Shown: piece after piece, positions 18,192-28,700 of the stretch
Layout: the number at the start of each line of letters is the position of its first letter
Position numbering within the stretch: position 1 is the stretch's first letter
NCBI GenBank assembly: GCA_910584245.1
Contig: CAJTZF010000001.1
Span: forward strand, 141,764-205,763
DNA length: 64,000 nt
Direction of reading: 5' to 3'
From: an uncultured Eubacterium sp.
GTDB taxonomy: Bacteria > Bacillota > Clostridia > Lachnospirales > Lachnospiraceae
Position numbers and translations under genes: made by a program
Notes under the pieces: generated by a model
Databases searched by the model: none
The model's input: only the letters and a program-made list of their open reading frames with translations
What the model was told of the DNA's origin: nothing

Positions 18192-19358
18192 TCACTTAAT
18201 AATTCTTACTTTAATCACACCGTTAATCTGTTGTAATTCCTTCACGATGTCATCCGTCGCCTTGCTGCATATGTCGAACAGCGTATAGGCGTAATCACCG
18301 CGGCTTTTATTTACCATATTTTCAATGTTGATTCCCTCGTTGGCAAATACCGAGGTGAACTTTGAAAGCATAGAATGCACATTTTTGTGAGCGACCGCGA
18401 TACGCCCCTCTGTCGTACATACACCGGCGTCACAATTCGGATAATTCACAGAGTTCACAATGTTGCCATTCTCAATAAACTCGCGGAGCTGCTTAACGGC
18501 CATCTTCGCACAATTGTCCTCCGACTCCTGGGTGGACGCGCCGAGGTGAGGCGTCACAATCGTATTTGGCAGAGACGCCGTCGTCGGATTTGGGAAATCC
18601 ACAACGTATTTTTTCACCTTTCCGCTCTCGAGCGCAGCCCTCATATCCGCCTCATTGACAAGCGTATCACGTGAAAAATTCAGGAAAATGACGCCATCCT
18701 TCATCTTATCAAATGCCTCTTTATCAAACATTCCCTTCGTGGAATCCAGCAGCGGCACATGGACTGTGATAAAATCACATTCACTGTAAATCTCTTCGTA
18801 TGTTTTCACAAGCGTAATATCCCGGGACATATTCAGGGCATTATCCACGGACAAATACGGGTCGCAGCCATAAACCTCCATGCCGAGACGGTTCGCGGCA
18901 TTTGCCACCAGCACGCCGATGGCGCCCAGACCGATAATACCCATTTTCTTCCCGGCGATTTCGGTTCCCGCGAACGCTTTCTTCGCCTTTTCTGCCGCTT
19001 TTGCAATATCCGGGTCTTCCTTATTCTCTTTTACCCACTCGATGCCGCCTACGATATCTCTCGAGGCAAGAATCATCGCAGACACGACAATCTCTTTTAC
19101 CCCGTTGGCGTTGGCGCCCGGCGTATTGAACACTACAATACCCTGGTCCGCGCACTTTTCAATCGGAATATTGTTGACGCCCGCACCGGCTCTTGCCACG
19201 GCAATCAGACGGTCTGAAAGCTCCATATCGTGCATGGCAGCGCTGCGGACAAGCACAGCGTCCGCATTCCCCACCTCGTCGACAATTTCATACGCATCAC
19301 CGAATAAATCCAGGCCACATGCTGCGATGGGATTTAAACAATTTATATTTATACTCAT
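18192..19358 (-). CDS. serA: D-3-phosphoglycerate dehydrogenase
   Basis: First enzyme of serine synthesis, oxidising 3-phosphoglycerate to 3-phosphohydroxypyruvate with NAD. The 388-residue protein has the split substrate domain, the Rossmann motif GLGAIGVLVANAA (about 145-157), the catalytic histidine region TPHLGASTQES, and a C-terminal ACT domain (about 315-388) that in relatives mediates serine feedback. I chose ATG 19358: GGAGG lies 5 bases upstream; the ATG 30 bases earlier has no site. It ends the operon and follows serC by 47 bases. Confidence 0.96.
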   Translation of the reverse strand: MSININCLNPIAACGLDLFGDAYEIVDEVGNADAVLVRSAAMHDMELSDRLIAVARAGAGVNNIPIEKCADQGIVVFNTPGANANGVKEIVVSAMILASRDIVGGIEWVKENKEDPDIAKAAEKAKKAFAGTEIAGKKMGIIGLGAIGVLVANAANRLGMEVYGCDPYLSVDNALNMSRDITLVKTYEEIYSECDFITVHVPLLDSTKGMFDKEAFDKMKDGVIFLNFSRDTLVNEADMRAALESGKVKKYVVDFPNPTTASLPNTIVTPHLGASTQESEDNCAKMAVKQLREFIENGNIVNSVNYPNCDAGVCTTEGRIAVAHKNVHSMLSKFTSVFANEGINIENMVNKSRGDYAYTLFDICSKATDDIVKELQQINGVIKVRIIK

Positions 19359-19405
19359 TTTTTCCTCCATTTCGACACTCTTCTTCATTTTTACTGCGAA
19401 TCGTA

Positions 19406-20488
19406 TTACGCGTTTTCCTCTTCAAACTTTTTCATAAACGCCACAAGCTTCTCAACACCCTCTTTCGGCATCGCATTGTAAATACTTGCGCGCATACCGC
19501 CTACCGTGCGGTGTCCCTTCAGGTTTTCAAACCCTGCTTCTTTCGCCTCTTTGACAAATTTGGCATCCAGCTCTTCGTTTCCTGTCACAAACGGCACATT
19601 CATCAGGGATCGGTCCTCCTTGCGCACAGTTCCCTTAAACAACTTGCTGGAATCCAGAAAATCATAAAGAATTTTTGCTTTTTCTTCATTTTTTTGTTTC
19701 ATAACGGACAGGCCGCCCATTTTCTTAATCCACTGGAACACCTTTCCGCATATATAAATGCCGTAAGCCGGAGGCGTGTTGTACAAGCTCTGTGCATCCG
19801 CATGAATCTTGTACTGAAGCATCGTAGGAACCTTCTCGTCCACCTCGTCCGGAATAAGGTCTTCGCGGATAATAACGATGACTACGCCGGCCGGCCCGAT
19901 ATTTTTCTGCACGCCGCCGTAAATGACGCCGTATTTTTCTACCTCTACAGGTTCGGACAGAAAGCAGGAGGATACGTCTGCTACTAGTGTTTTCCCCTTT
20001 GTATTCGGCAATGTCTTGTATTTCGTTCCATAAATGGTATTATTTTCACAAATATAAACATAATCTGCGTCTTCGCTGATCGGAAGGTCGGAACAGTCTG
20101 GAATATAGGAAAAGGTCTGGTCCTCTGAAGAAGCGACCTTATTTGCCTTTCCATATTTACATGCCTCGGCATAAGCCTTCTTCGCCCACTGCCCGGTCAC
20201 GATATAATCTGCCACACCGTTTTTCATCAGATTCATCGGAATCATCGCAAACTGCTGGGACGCCCCTCCCTGCAGGAACAATACTTTGTAGTTGTCTGGT
20301 ATGTTCATCAGTTCACGCAAGTCTGCCTCTGCGGTCTTAATAATCTCATCGTACGCTTTGGAACGATGGCTCATCTCCATCACAGACATTCCTGTCCCTC
20401 TGTAATCCAACATCTCCTCTGCTGCTTCTCTCAATACTTCCTCTGGCAAAACGGCTGGTCCCGCTGAAAAATTGTACACTCTAGCCAC
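19406..20488 (-). CDS. serC: Phosphoserine aminotransferase
   Basis: PLP enzyme making O-phosphoserine from 3-phosphohydroxypyruvate and glutamate, the second step of serine synthesis. The 360-residue protein begins ARVYNFSAGPAVLPEEVL, typical of SerC, and carries the PLP lysine in GGVQKNIGPAG. The start is GTG 20488, preceded by AAGGAGG at 8 bases; a longer frame upstream runs into ilvB and lacks homology. It starts 13 bases after ilvB and precedes serA, the other enzyme needed up to phosphoserine. No serB-type phosphatase is annotated here, though two HADs lie nearby. Confidence 0.96.
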   Translation of the reverse strand: MARVYNFSAGPAVLPEEVLREAAEEMLDYRGTGMSVMEMSHRSKAYDEIIKTAEADLRELMNIPDNYKVLFLQGGASQQFAMIPMNLMKNGVADYIVTGQWAKKAYAEACKYGKANKVASSEDQTFSYIPDCSDLPISEDADYVYICENNTIYGTKYKTLPNTKGKTLVADVSSCFLSEPVEVEKYGVIYGGVQKNIGPAGVVIVIIREDLIPDEVDEKVPTMLQYKIHADAQSLYNTPPAYGIYICGKVFQWIKKMGGLSVMKQKNEEKAKILYDFLDSSKLFKGTVRKEDRSLMNVPFVTGNEELDAKFVKEAKEAGFENLKGHRTVGGMRASIYNAMPKEGVEKLVAFMKKFEEENA

Positions 20489-20501
20489 TGCTAAAACCTC
20501 C

Positions 20502-22190
20502 TTATATGTTATATTTATTTGCAAGATCTTCTTCTGTGAAAGACTCCTCGATCGGTTCTCCCGGCGCCACCATCGGCCAAACCTTGTCATCCTGATCGAG
20601 AACACAGTTGATCACAACTGGCTCCTTTGCCTCCATCGCCGCCCGGATCACATCGTCTACCTCTTCTCTGCGCGTAATTTCAAATGCCTTTGCCCCGAGC
20701 GCCTCAGAAACCTTTACATAATCCACCTTATCTCTTAAAATCGTATTAGAATAACGCTTTCCATAGAACAATGTCTGCCACTGGCGTACCATCCCCAGCG
20801 CATGGTTGTCAAATATAACCTGGATAATCGGAATATTGTAACGGGAAGCCGTCGCCAGCTCGTTCATATTCATGCGGAAACAACCATCCCCCGCAATATT
20901 GAACACAAGCTTATCCGGCATACCCACCTTCGCGCCGATACATGCGCCCAGTCCATACCCCATCGTTCCCATTCCACCGGACGTCAAAAATGTCCGGGGA
21001 GACTTATATTTAAAATATTGTGCGGCCCACATCTGGTGCTGCCCCACGTCGGTAGTAATAATGGCATCCCCACCTGTCAGCTCACTAATTCTCTCGATCA
21101 CATACGGCCCGGTCAGCACATCCTCCCGGTATTTCATCGGAAGAGCCGCCTTTCTGGCGAGAACCTTCTCAATCCACGGCTTGTGGTACTGGTTTTCCAG
21201 CTTTTTGTTCAAGATCTCAAGAATTGATTTCAAATCTCCGACAATCGAATAATCCACCTGGATGTTTTTGTTGATTTCCGCCGCATCTATATCAATGTGG
21301 ATAATTTTTGCGTTGTAGGCAAACCTCTCCGCATTTCCCAATACCCGGTCAGAAAAACGGACGCCGAGGGCAATCAGAAGATCGCACTCTGTCACGCTCA
21401 AATTTGCCGTCTTCGTTCCGTGCATACCAAGCATACCGGTATAATACTCGTCGGTGCCGTCAAATGCGCCTTTTCCCATAAGCGTATCCGTAACCGGCGC
21501 ATCCACTTTTTTCACAAATTCCTTGAGTTCGGCGCTGTCGCCGGAGATCGTATTTCCCCCGCCCACAAATATCATCGGGCGCTCGGAACTCCGTATCGCC
21601 TGTATGACCGCTTCTAAATCGCCCTCCCGGATCGTATCCGTCTTTCTCGGGAGAATTTCCGGCGTCTGCGGTGTAAATTCTGTCACCGCTGCCGTGACGT
21701 CTTTAGTGACATCGACGAGAACCGGACCGGGTCTTCCACTCTGGGCAATCTTAAACGCCCTCCGGACTGTTTCGGCCAGCTGGTTTACATCCTTTACTAT
21801 AAAACTATGCTTTGTAATCGGCATTGTCACACCGGCAATGTCCACTTCCTGAAAACTGTCCTTTCCTAAAAGAGGAAGAGTAACATTGCAGGTGACCGCC
21901 ACCATCGGTACCGAATCCATATAAGCAGTGGCAATTCCCGTGACTAAGTTTGTCGCTCCCGGGCCGCTCGTCGCCATACAGACTCCGACTTTTCCCGTCG
22001 CCCGGGCGTATCCATCCGCCGCATGGGACGCCCCCTGCTCATGGGATGTGAGCACATGACGCAATTTATCCTGGTACCGGTAAAGCTCATCGTATACATT
22101 CAATATCGCACCGCCGGGATAACCGAATACGGTGTCAACTCCTTGTTCCAGCAAACATTCGATTAAGATTTGGGAGCCGTTTAATTGCAT
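20502..22190 (-). CDS. ilvB: Acetolactate synthase, large (catalytic) subunit
   Basis: Thiamine-diphosphate enzyme condensing pyruvate to 2-acetolactate (or with 2-ketobutyrate) for valine, leucine and isoleucine. The 562-residue length is normal. The catalytic glutamate is in TSHEQGASHAADGYARA (about 50) and the metal/ThDP motif is the GDGCFRMNMNE region (about 440). No small regulatory subunit gene (ilvN) follows; the next gene is serC, so the partner must be elsewhere or absent. GAGAGG precedes ATG 22190, 54 bases after ilvD. Confidence 0.95.
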   Translation of the reverse strand: MQLNGSQILIECLLEQGVDTVFGYPGGAILNVYDELYRYQDKLRHVLTSHEQGASHAADGYARATGKVGVCMATSGPGATNLVTGIATAYMDSVPMVAVTCNVTLPLLGKDSFQEVDIAGVTMPITKHSFIVKDVNQLAETVRRAFKIAQSGRPGPVLVDVTKDVTAAVTEFTPQTPEILPRKTDTIREGDLEAVIQAIRSSERPMIFVGGGNTISGDSAELKEFVKKVDAPVTDTLMGKGAFDGTDEYYTGMLGMHGTKTANLSVTECDLLIALGVRFSDRVLGNAERFAYNAKIIHIDIDAAEINKNIQVDYSIVGDLKSILEILNKKLENQYHKPWIEKVLARKAALPMKYREDVLTGPYVIERISELTGGDAIITTDVGQHQMWAAQYFKYKSPRTFLTSGGMGTMGYGLGACIGAKVGMPDKLVFNIAGDGCFRMNMNELATASRYNIPIIQVIFDNHALGMVRQWQTLFYGKRYSNTILRDKVDYVKVSEALGAKAFEITRREEVDDVIRAAMEAKEPVVINCVLDQDDKVWPMVAPGEPIEESFTEEDLANKYNI

Positions 22191-22244
22191 AAATATGCAC
22201 CTCTCTCTTTACTGTATAAACTCTATTTTTTAGAAAATTCTTTT

Positions 22245-23912
22245 TTAAAATTCATTTTTTAAAACGGCGCCAGTATTTCCTGACGTTACCATGTTGGCAT
22301 AGCGCGCCAGATAACCGGTCGTAATTTTCGGTTCTCTTGGTTTCCAATTCTTCCTGCGCTCCGCCAGCACCTCTTCACTGACTGCAAGCTCCAGCTTGTT
22401 CGCCGGAATGTCAATCCGGATCGTATCCCCTTCCTCTACGAGGGCAATCGGACCGCCCACAGCCGCCTCCGGCGACACATGCCCGATCGAGGCGCCCCGG
22501 CTCGCGCCGGAAAAACGTCCGTCTGTAATAAGCGCCACAGAGGAACCAAGTCCCATTCCCGCGATCGCCGACGTCGGATTCAGCATCTCCCGCATACCCG
22601 GACCACCTTTCGGTCCCTCATAGCGGATAACAACGACATCACCTGCCACAATGCGTCCTCCCTTGATCGCCGCAATTGCGTCCTCCTCACAGTCAAATAC
22701 CCGCGCCGGTCCCTCATGTACCATCATTTCCGGTACGACAGCCGACCGTTTTACAACGGCGGAATCCGGCGCCAGGTTTCCTTTCAGTACGGCGATACCG
22801 CCCGTCTCACTGTACGGATTCCCGACCGGACGAATGACCTCAGGGTTTCTGTTCACGCAGCCTGCGATGTTTTCGCCTACCGTCTTTCCGGTCACCGTAA
22901 TTAAATCAGTATTTAACAGTCCTTTTTTATCCAGTTCATTCATAACGGCATACACGCCGCCCGCCTCGTTCAAGTCTTCGATATACGTCGGTCCCGCCGG
23001 CGCTAAATGACAAAGATTCGGTGTTTTCGCACTTATATCATTTGCCATGTCGAGATTTAGTTCCACTCCCGCCTCATGTGCAATCGCAGGAAGATGAAGC
23101 ATGCTGTTTGTCGAACAGCCAAGCGCCATATCTACCGTCAGGGCATTTTCAAATGCCTTCTCCGTCATAATGTCGCGCGGGCGGATATTCTTCTCATACA
23201 GCTCCATCACTTTCATACCCGCATGCTTTGCCAGCTTGATCCTCTCCGAGTACACAGCGGGAATCGTTCCATTCCCCTGAAGTCCCATCCCAATTGCCTC
23301 CGTCAGGCAGTTCATGCTGTTTGCCGTATACATGCCGGAGCAGGAACCGCAAGTCGGACATGCGTGGCTCACAAATTCCTCCACCTCGTCCTCTGTCATT
23401 TTCCCAGCCGCATGGGAACCAACTGCCTCAAACATGCTGGAAAGACTCGTCTTCTTTCCCTGCACATGCCCCGCAAGCATCGGACCGCCGCTGACAAATA
23501 CGGTCGGTACATTGACCCTCGCCGCCGCCATCAAAAGCCCAGGCACGTTTTTATCACAGTTCGGCACCATAACAAGGGCGTCGAATGCGTGGGCAACCGC
23601 CATACACTCGGTAGAATCTGCAATCAGGTCTCTCGTGACAAGGGAATATTTCATCCCCACATGACCCATTGCTATGCCGTCGCATACGGCAATCGCGGGA
23701 AATACAACCGGCGTTCCGCCGGCCATCGCCACCCCTAGCTTCACAGCTTCTACAATTTTATCAATATTCATGTGCCCCGGCACAATTTCATTATAGGAAC
23801 TGACGATACCAACAAGCGGTTTGTCAAGCTCCTCTTTCGTCATTCCCAATGCGTTAAACAGCGAACGCTGGGGCGCTGTCTGCATCCCCTTCTTTACTGA
23901 ATCACTTTTCAT
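22245..23912 (-). CDS. ilvD: Dihydroxy-acid dehydratase
   Basis: Iron-sulfur enzyme that dehydrates 2,3-dihydroxy-isovalerate and the methylvalerate homologue, third step of branched-chain synthesis. The 555-residue protein has the cluster and active-site cysteines in NCDKNVPG and [14 protein letters not shown], and the family motif [14 protein letters not shown] 23912 is chosen: GGGAGGA is 8 bases upstream and the family N-terminus ([13 protein letters not shown]) follows. It starts 16 bases after leuB. Confidence 0.96.
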   Translation of the reverse strand: MKSDSVKKGMQTAPQRSLFNALGMTKEELDKPLVGIVSSYNEIVPGHMNIDKIVEAVKLGVAMAGGTPVVFPAIAVCDGIAMGHVGMKYSLVTRDLIADSTECMAVAHAFDALVMVPNCDKNVPGLLMAAARVNVPTVFVSGGPMLAGHVQGKKTSLSSMFEAVGSHAAGKMTEDEVEEFVSHACPTCGSCSGMYTANSMNCLTEAIGMGLQGNGTIPAVYSERIKLAKHAGMKVMELYEKNIRPRDIMTEKAFENALTVDMALGCSTNSMLHLPAIAHEAGVELNLDMANDISAKTPNLCHLAPAGPTYIEDLNEAGGVYAVMNELDKKGLLNTDLITVTGKTVGENIAGCVNRNPEVIRPVGNPYSETGGIAVLKGNLAPDSAVVKRSAVVPEMMVHEGPARVFDCEEDAIAAIKGGRIVAGDVVVIRYEGPKGGPGMREMLNPTSAIAGMGLGSSVALITDGRFSGASRGASIGHVSPEAAVGGPIALVEEGDTIRIDIPANKLELAVSEEVLAERRKNWKPREPKITTGYLARYANMVTSGNTGAVLKNEF

Positions 23913-23928
23913 GCGTAGTCCTCCCTTT

Positions 23929-25017
23929 CTATAAGGTAATACCATCACAGATGGCATCTCCCATTTCCACTGTTCCAAGACAGGTCTTGCCCTCATCCAT
24001 AATATCGACTGTCCGCAATCCCTGTTTCAACACTTCCTTCACCGCCCGGTCAACCGCCTCCGATTCACGGATAAGCTGAAAAGAATATTTCAGCATCATG
24101 GCCGCGGATAAGATCGTCGCGATCGGATTTGCCTTATTCTGCCCCGCGATGTCCGGTGCGGAACCGTGGCTCGGCTCATACAGGCCCAAAGTTCCCTCTC
24201 CCAGGCTAGCAGAGGGGAGCATACCGATCGAACCGGTCACCATGCTTGCCTCATCCGACAAAATATCCCCAAACATATTTTCAGTCAAAATCACATCAAA
24301 CTGCCGCGGATCTTTCACAATCTGCATCGCGCAGTTGTCGACGAGCATATCCGTCAGCTCTACGTCCGGATAGTCTGCGCTGGTCTCCTTTACAATTTTC
24401 CGCCAGAGCCGGGACGAATCCAGCACATTTGCCTTATCTACGCTACAGACCCGCTTGCCTCTCTTCATCGCAACTTCAAATGCCCATTTGGCGATCCGCC
24501 GTATTTCATTTTCATTATATGTGAGCGTATCCGTCGCCTGCCAAATGCCATCGACCTCTTTCGTATACCGCTCGCCAAAATAAAGTCCGCCCGTAAGCTC
24601 CCGCGTGACAATAAAGTCAAATCCGCCCTCTGTCAGCTCTTCCTTCAGCGGACATGCCCCGCTCAGCTCCTCAAACAGGACGGCGGGCCTCAGGTTACAA
24701 AACAACCCCAGTCCCTTCCGGATTTGCAGAAGTCCTGCTTCCGGTCTTTTATCCGGTGGAAGCGTATACCAGTTTCCATGCCCCACATTGCCGCCAACTG
24801 CCCCGAGCAGGACAGAATCGCTCTTCTTCGCTCTCTCCAGCGTCTCTTTCGTCAGCGGCTCCCCATAAGCGTCGATGGAACAGCCGCCCATCATCAGCTC
24901 TTCATATTCAAAGGAGTGTCCGTAAACTTCCCCTACTTTGTCCAAAACCTTCTTTGCTTCTGTCACAATCTCCGGCCCAATTCCATCCCCGGGAATGACT
25001 GCAATATGAAAATTCAT
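23929..25017 (-). CDS. leuB: 3-isopropylmalate dehydrogenase
   Basis: NAD-dependent oxidative decarboxylation of 3-isopropylmalate in leucine synthesis. The 362-residue protein opens with the family start [16 protein letters not shown], has the substrate arginines in the [17 protein letters not shown] segment, and the metal-binding [14 protein letters not shown] region (about 245). Start ATG 25017 has GAGGGA upstream. It is first in the operon, behind a strong promoter. leuA and leuCD are not in the window. Confidence 0.96.
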   Translation of the reverse strand: MNFHIAVIPGDGIGPEIVTEAKKVLDKVGEVYGHSFEYEELMMGGCSIDAYGEPLTKETLERAKKSDSVLLGAVGGNVGHGNWYTLPPDKRPEAGLLQIRKGLGLFCNLRPAVLFEELSGACPLKEELTEGGFDFIVTRELTGGLYFGERYTKEVDGIWQATDTLTYNENEIRRIAKWAFEVAMKRGKRVCSVDKANVLDSSRLWRKIVKETSADYPDVELTDMLVDNCAMQIVKDPRQFDVILTENMFGDILSDEASMVTGSIGMLPSASLGEGTLGLYEPSHGSAPDIAGQNKANPIATILSAAMMLKYSFQLIRESEAVDRAVKEVLKQGLRTVDIMDEGKTCLGTVEMGDAICDGITL

Positions 25018-25088
25018 CTCTTTCCCTCTTTTCTGTACTTCTATATAAAAACGAAGCATGCAGATAATACATGCACATTAGCTTTTTC

Positions 25089-25118
25089 AGTATATAGCAA
25101 AACGACACAAACTGTCAA
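25089..25118 (-). promoter_or_regulatory. Predicted sigma-A promoter of the leuB-ilvD-ilvB-serC-serA operon
   Basis: Minus-strand TTGACA (25113-25118) and TATACT (25089-25094) are 18 bases apart, about 70 bases before leuB. The short leader contains GCATG/CATGC arms (near 25058-25076) but no terminator-antiterminator pair or T-box, so I see no sequence sign of attenuation. Confidence 0.65.
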
Positions 25119-25170
25119 GTGCGTACCCTGAATTTTGACTTGTTTTAAATTTTCTTTCTATCTTTTCATT

Positions 25171-25200
25171 TTGTACTTGATTTCAACCTTTGTATATAAT
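25171..25200 (+). promoter_or_regulatory. Predicted sigma-A promoter of the XRE regulator gene
   Basis: TTGTAC (25171-25176) and TATAAT (25195-25200) are 18 bases apart, 40 bases before the start codon. It is back to back with the leuB promoter. Confidence 0.6.
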
Positions 25201-25239
25201 AAACTAGTATATATAGATTTTTACTAGGAGGATCACATT

Positions 25240-25602
25240 ATGGACGTAATCGAAAAAGTAGACTTTAATAAGGTAGGAAAGCGAATGAAGCAGCTCCGGA
25301 ACGAGCAGGGAATCACCCAGGAAAAGGTTGCAAAAGATCTCGGCAGCACAATTGCTTTCGTAAGCAATATCGAAAACAACCGGACAAAAATCAATCTTCG
25401 TGTACTTATGTATTACTCTAAGCTTTGCCATATTTCCATAGATTCCCTTCTGAATGCGGGGATACCGGAGCTCATTCCGGCAGATGACGACGCCGTCGTT
25501 GAACAGGAGATTTCCAGAGTGCTAAAGTATTATAATAAGGACGAAAAAATAAAGATTCTCAATATGCTGAAAATTGGAAAAAACTTGGATTTAGATGTTT
25601 AA
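25240..25602 (+). CDS. XRE-family helix-turn-helix transcriptional regulator
   Basis: A 120-residue DNA-binding protein. The Cro/C1-type HTH spans about residues 12-67 (RMKQLRNEQGITQEKVAKDL, then FVSNIENNRTKINLRVL). The remaining 50 residues are helical and acidic, with no recognisable domain. An AGGAGG site precedes the ATG. Its target is unknown; the nearest genes are the divergent leuB operon and the downstream beta-galactosidase, but a terminator separates it from the latter. Confidence 0.88.
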   Translation: MDVIEKVDFNKVGKRMKQLRNEQGITQEKVAKDLGSTIAFVSNIENNRTKINLRVLMYYSKLCHISIDSLLNAGIPELIPADDDAVVEQEISRVLKYYNKDEKIKILNMLKIGKNLDLDV

Positions 25603-25612
25603 CATGTTTACT

Positions 25613-25647
25613 AAAAAGTCAGGGCACGGTATTGCTGCTGGCTTTTT
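25613..25647 (+). terminator. Intrinsic terminator after the XRE gene
   Basis: AAAAAGTCAG (25613-25622) pairs with CTGGCTTTTT (25638-25647), the T-run forming part of the stem. Only about 55 bases remain before the GH2 gene, and I see no convincing promoter there. Confidence 0.7.
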
Positions 25648-25703
25648 ATAAACTGTCACAAGTAAAAATTATACGCGCAAGGAACGCAGGAAAGAGGTAA
25701 CAT

Positions 25704-28700
25704 ATGACTAAAAAACGAGTAACAGCAATGATTCTCAGCGTGGCGCTGGGGATTACCGCATGTCCCGGCATAGCGCCGCCACCGGCGCAGACCCGGGCAG
25801 CCACCAGCCAAAACAAACAGCGGGATAACAACCCGTGGACCGTGGGCGCACTGCCGCAAATGCAGTCGGTACGGGACAGCAGCGCCGATCAGGAGACAAA
25901 ATTCACGCATAAGGAGTGGACAGGGGAACAAGGTTACGTCGACGCCTATGGAGAAACGGTCGATGCGGCAGATGTGTACGGCATCAATGTCCAGGAGGCC
26001 ACCACTTCCTCCACTCTGGCCGTCCCATACGACTCTGTGGAAAAAGCGATTGACGGGGCCGTAAACTACCGGAAGGAAGCCTCCTCTTATGTACAGTATC
26101 TGACGGGGGAACAGGAGGCGGACTGGGATCTTGTCGTGCTTCAAAACCAGGAGAAGGCGCAAGAGGATGCCTATAAGGATTTTTACCAAACAGACTATAC
26201 CGCCGACAGTGACGGCCAGTGGAAAACCAATCTGACACTTCCTGCCAGCTGGACCCACTACGGCTTTGATAAGCCCATTTATGCAAATGTACAAATGCCG
26301 TGGCAGACGTCCTACGACCGGAATGTCAAATCGCCAAAAGCTCCTGTAAATTATAATCCTGTCGGACTTTACCGCAAAACGTTTGACGTAAACGATTCGA
26401 TGCTGCGCAGCAACGGCCGTGTCTACCTGTCCTTCCAGGGAGTTGAGTCGTGCTATTACGTATATGTCAATGGAAAGGAAGTCGGCTACAGCGAGGACAC
26501 GTTTAGTCCGCACAGTTTCGATATTACAGATTATCTGACCGGCGACGGCAAAAATAACCTTCTCGCCGTCGAGGTACATAAATTTTGCGACGGCACATGG
26601 ATGGAAGGCCAGGATATGATTTATGACGGCGGAATTTTCCGCGACGTGTATCTGTACTCCACCCCGCTCGTCCACATCCAGGACTATACGGTTGTGACCG
26701 ATCTGGACGAAGAATACAAGGATGCCAGCCTGAATGTAGACCTTGCCGTAAGTAACAACAGCAATTCGGATTTGTCGGATTACGCGGTGGATATCCAGCT
26801 GTACAACCAGGATGGCTCTGTCTTTATGAACGGATACACGATTGATATCCCAGTCATCGGAAAAGCAGGGAACGACGGCTCTAAGACGACTGTCACAGCC
26901 TCTGGCTCCCACCTCGTACACGAGCCGGCGCTCTGGTCGGCCGAACAGCCAAATTTGTACACGATGGTTCTGACACTGTACAACAAATCGACAGGCGCTT
27001 ACATCGAAAGCGTATCCCAGCAGCTCGGTTTCCGCGAAATCGAATTTGTGAGCACTAAAGTGGGCTCAAATGGGCTCAAAACAACTCCAGACAGCGCATA
27101 TGAGCCAATTACAATCAACGGCAGGCCATTGTTGCTAAAGGGCACGAACCGGCACGATACGGATCCGGTATACGGAAAATATGTGCCGGAACATACAGTA
27201 CGCCAGGATATTGAGACAATGAAACGCTTCAATCTAAATGCCGTGCGCACCTCCCACTACAGCAATGATGAATATCTTTACTACTTATGCGACAAATATG
27301 GGCTATACGTAATGGCGGAGACAAACGTTGAGTCACATGCCCTTATGAATAAACCAAATGAACAAAAATACTTCAAAAACATGGTGATGGACCGCACCAT
27401 AACGGCATGCCAGCGGCTGAAAAACCGGACGAGCGCCGTCATGTGGTCGACGGGAAATGAAAATTATTATTCTTCCAGCAAAACATATGCTGACAGCATG
27501 TTCTATGACCTCATCCAATATTTTAAGGAAACGGACCCGACAAGGCCAATCCACTGCGAGAGCTCGGGAAACCAGAATGGCGTTGATATGGACAGCAATA
27601 TGTATCCAACCGTCGGAACCGTTGCTGGCAAGGCAAAAAGCAATATGCCCTATGTCCTGTGCGAGTACGACCACGCGATGGGGAATGCCGTCGGCAACAT
27701 AAAGGAGTACTGGGATGCCATCCGCAGCTCAGATAATATGCTTGGCGGCTTTATATGGGACTGGGTCGACCAGTCACGGCTTGTGGAGCTTCCATCCGGC
27801 GGCTATGACTACTACTCAGAGGACTTCTCACACAAAACACTCTACTCCGAAGAGGCGAAAGGCAAGTACTACGCCTATGGCGGCGACTGGAAAGACCGGC
27901 CAAACGACGGCTCCTTCTGTGTGAATGGCCTCCTTTCCCCCGACCGGGATGTGCAGCCGGAATTATATGAGGTAAAATATATTTACCAGAATTTCTGGTT
28001 TACAGCAGATGACCTTCAATTGTCACAGGGCAAAATAAATGTGTACAACGAGTCGTCGTTTGATCATATGAACCAGTACCAGCTCGTTTGGAAGCTATTT
28101 GAAGACGACCGGGAAATTGCCTCGGGTACGGAGTGCCTTGATGTCAATCCCCGCGAAACAAGCGAAATCAGCCTCCCCTACCTCGAGAAGCTTCCGGAAG
28201 AACGGAAGGCGGGGGCAGAATACTATCTGAACCTGGAGCTCCAGCTAAAATCAGATACGTTATATGCCCCAAGCGGCCACGTCGTCTCACAGGAGCAGTT
28301 CCTGTTGCCGGAAACATTGGAAACCGCCGCCTTCTCGCCCTCAGCAGATGCAGTGGAAGTTTCCGGAGATGGCGATTATACTACGGTAACCGGAAACGGT
28401 TTTTCATTCCAGATCGGCAAGGACGACGGCATCCTCCGAAACTATACATACCAGGGCACTGTACTTATGCCGGAGGGCCCCGTTCCAAACTTTTACCGCG
28501 CGCCGCTCAATAATGACGGATCCCATGACAAAAAGTGGAAAACTGCGACGGATAACCAGGCATTGGAAGACATCCAGGTAGACGAAGCAGAGGACGGAAG
28601 AAAAAGAATCCGCACTACTCTTTCGTATCCAAACCAGCCAGACCTCCATGTGACAATGACATATACGGTAAATGGCGACGGCGCTCTGACAGTCCAAATG

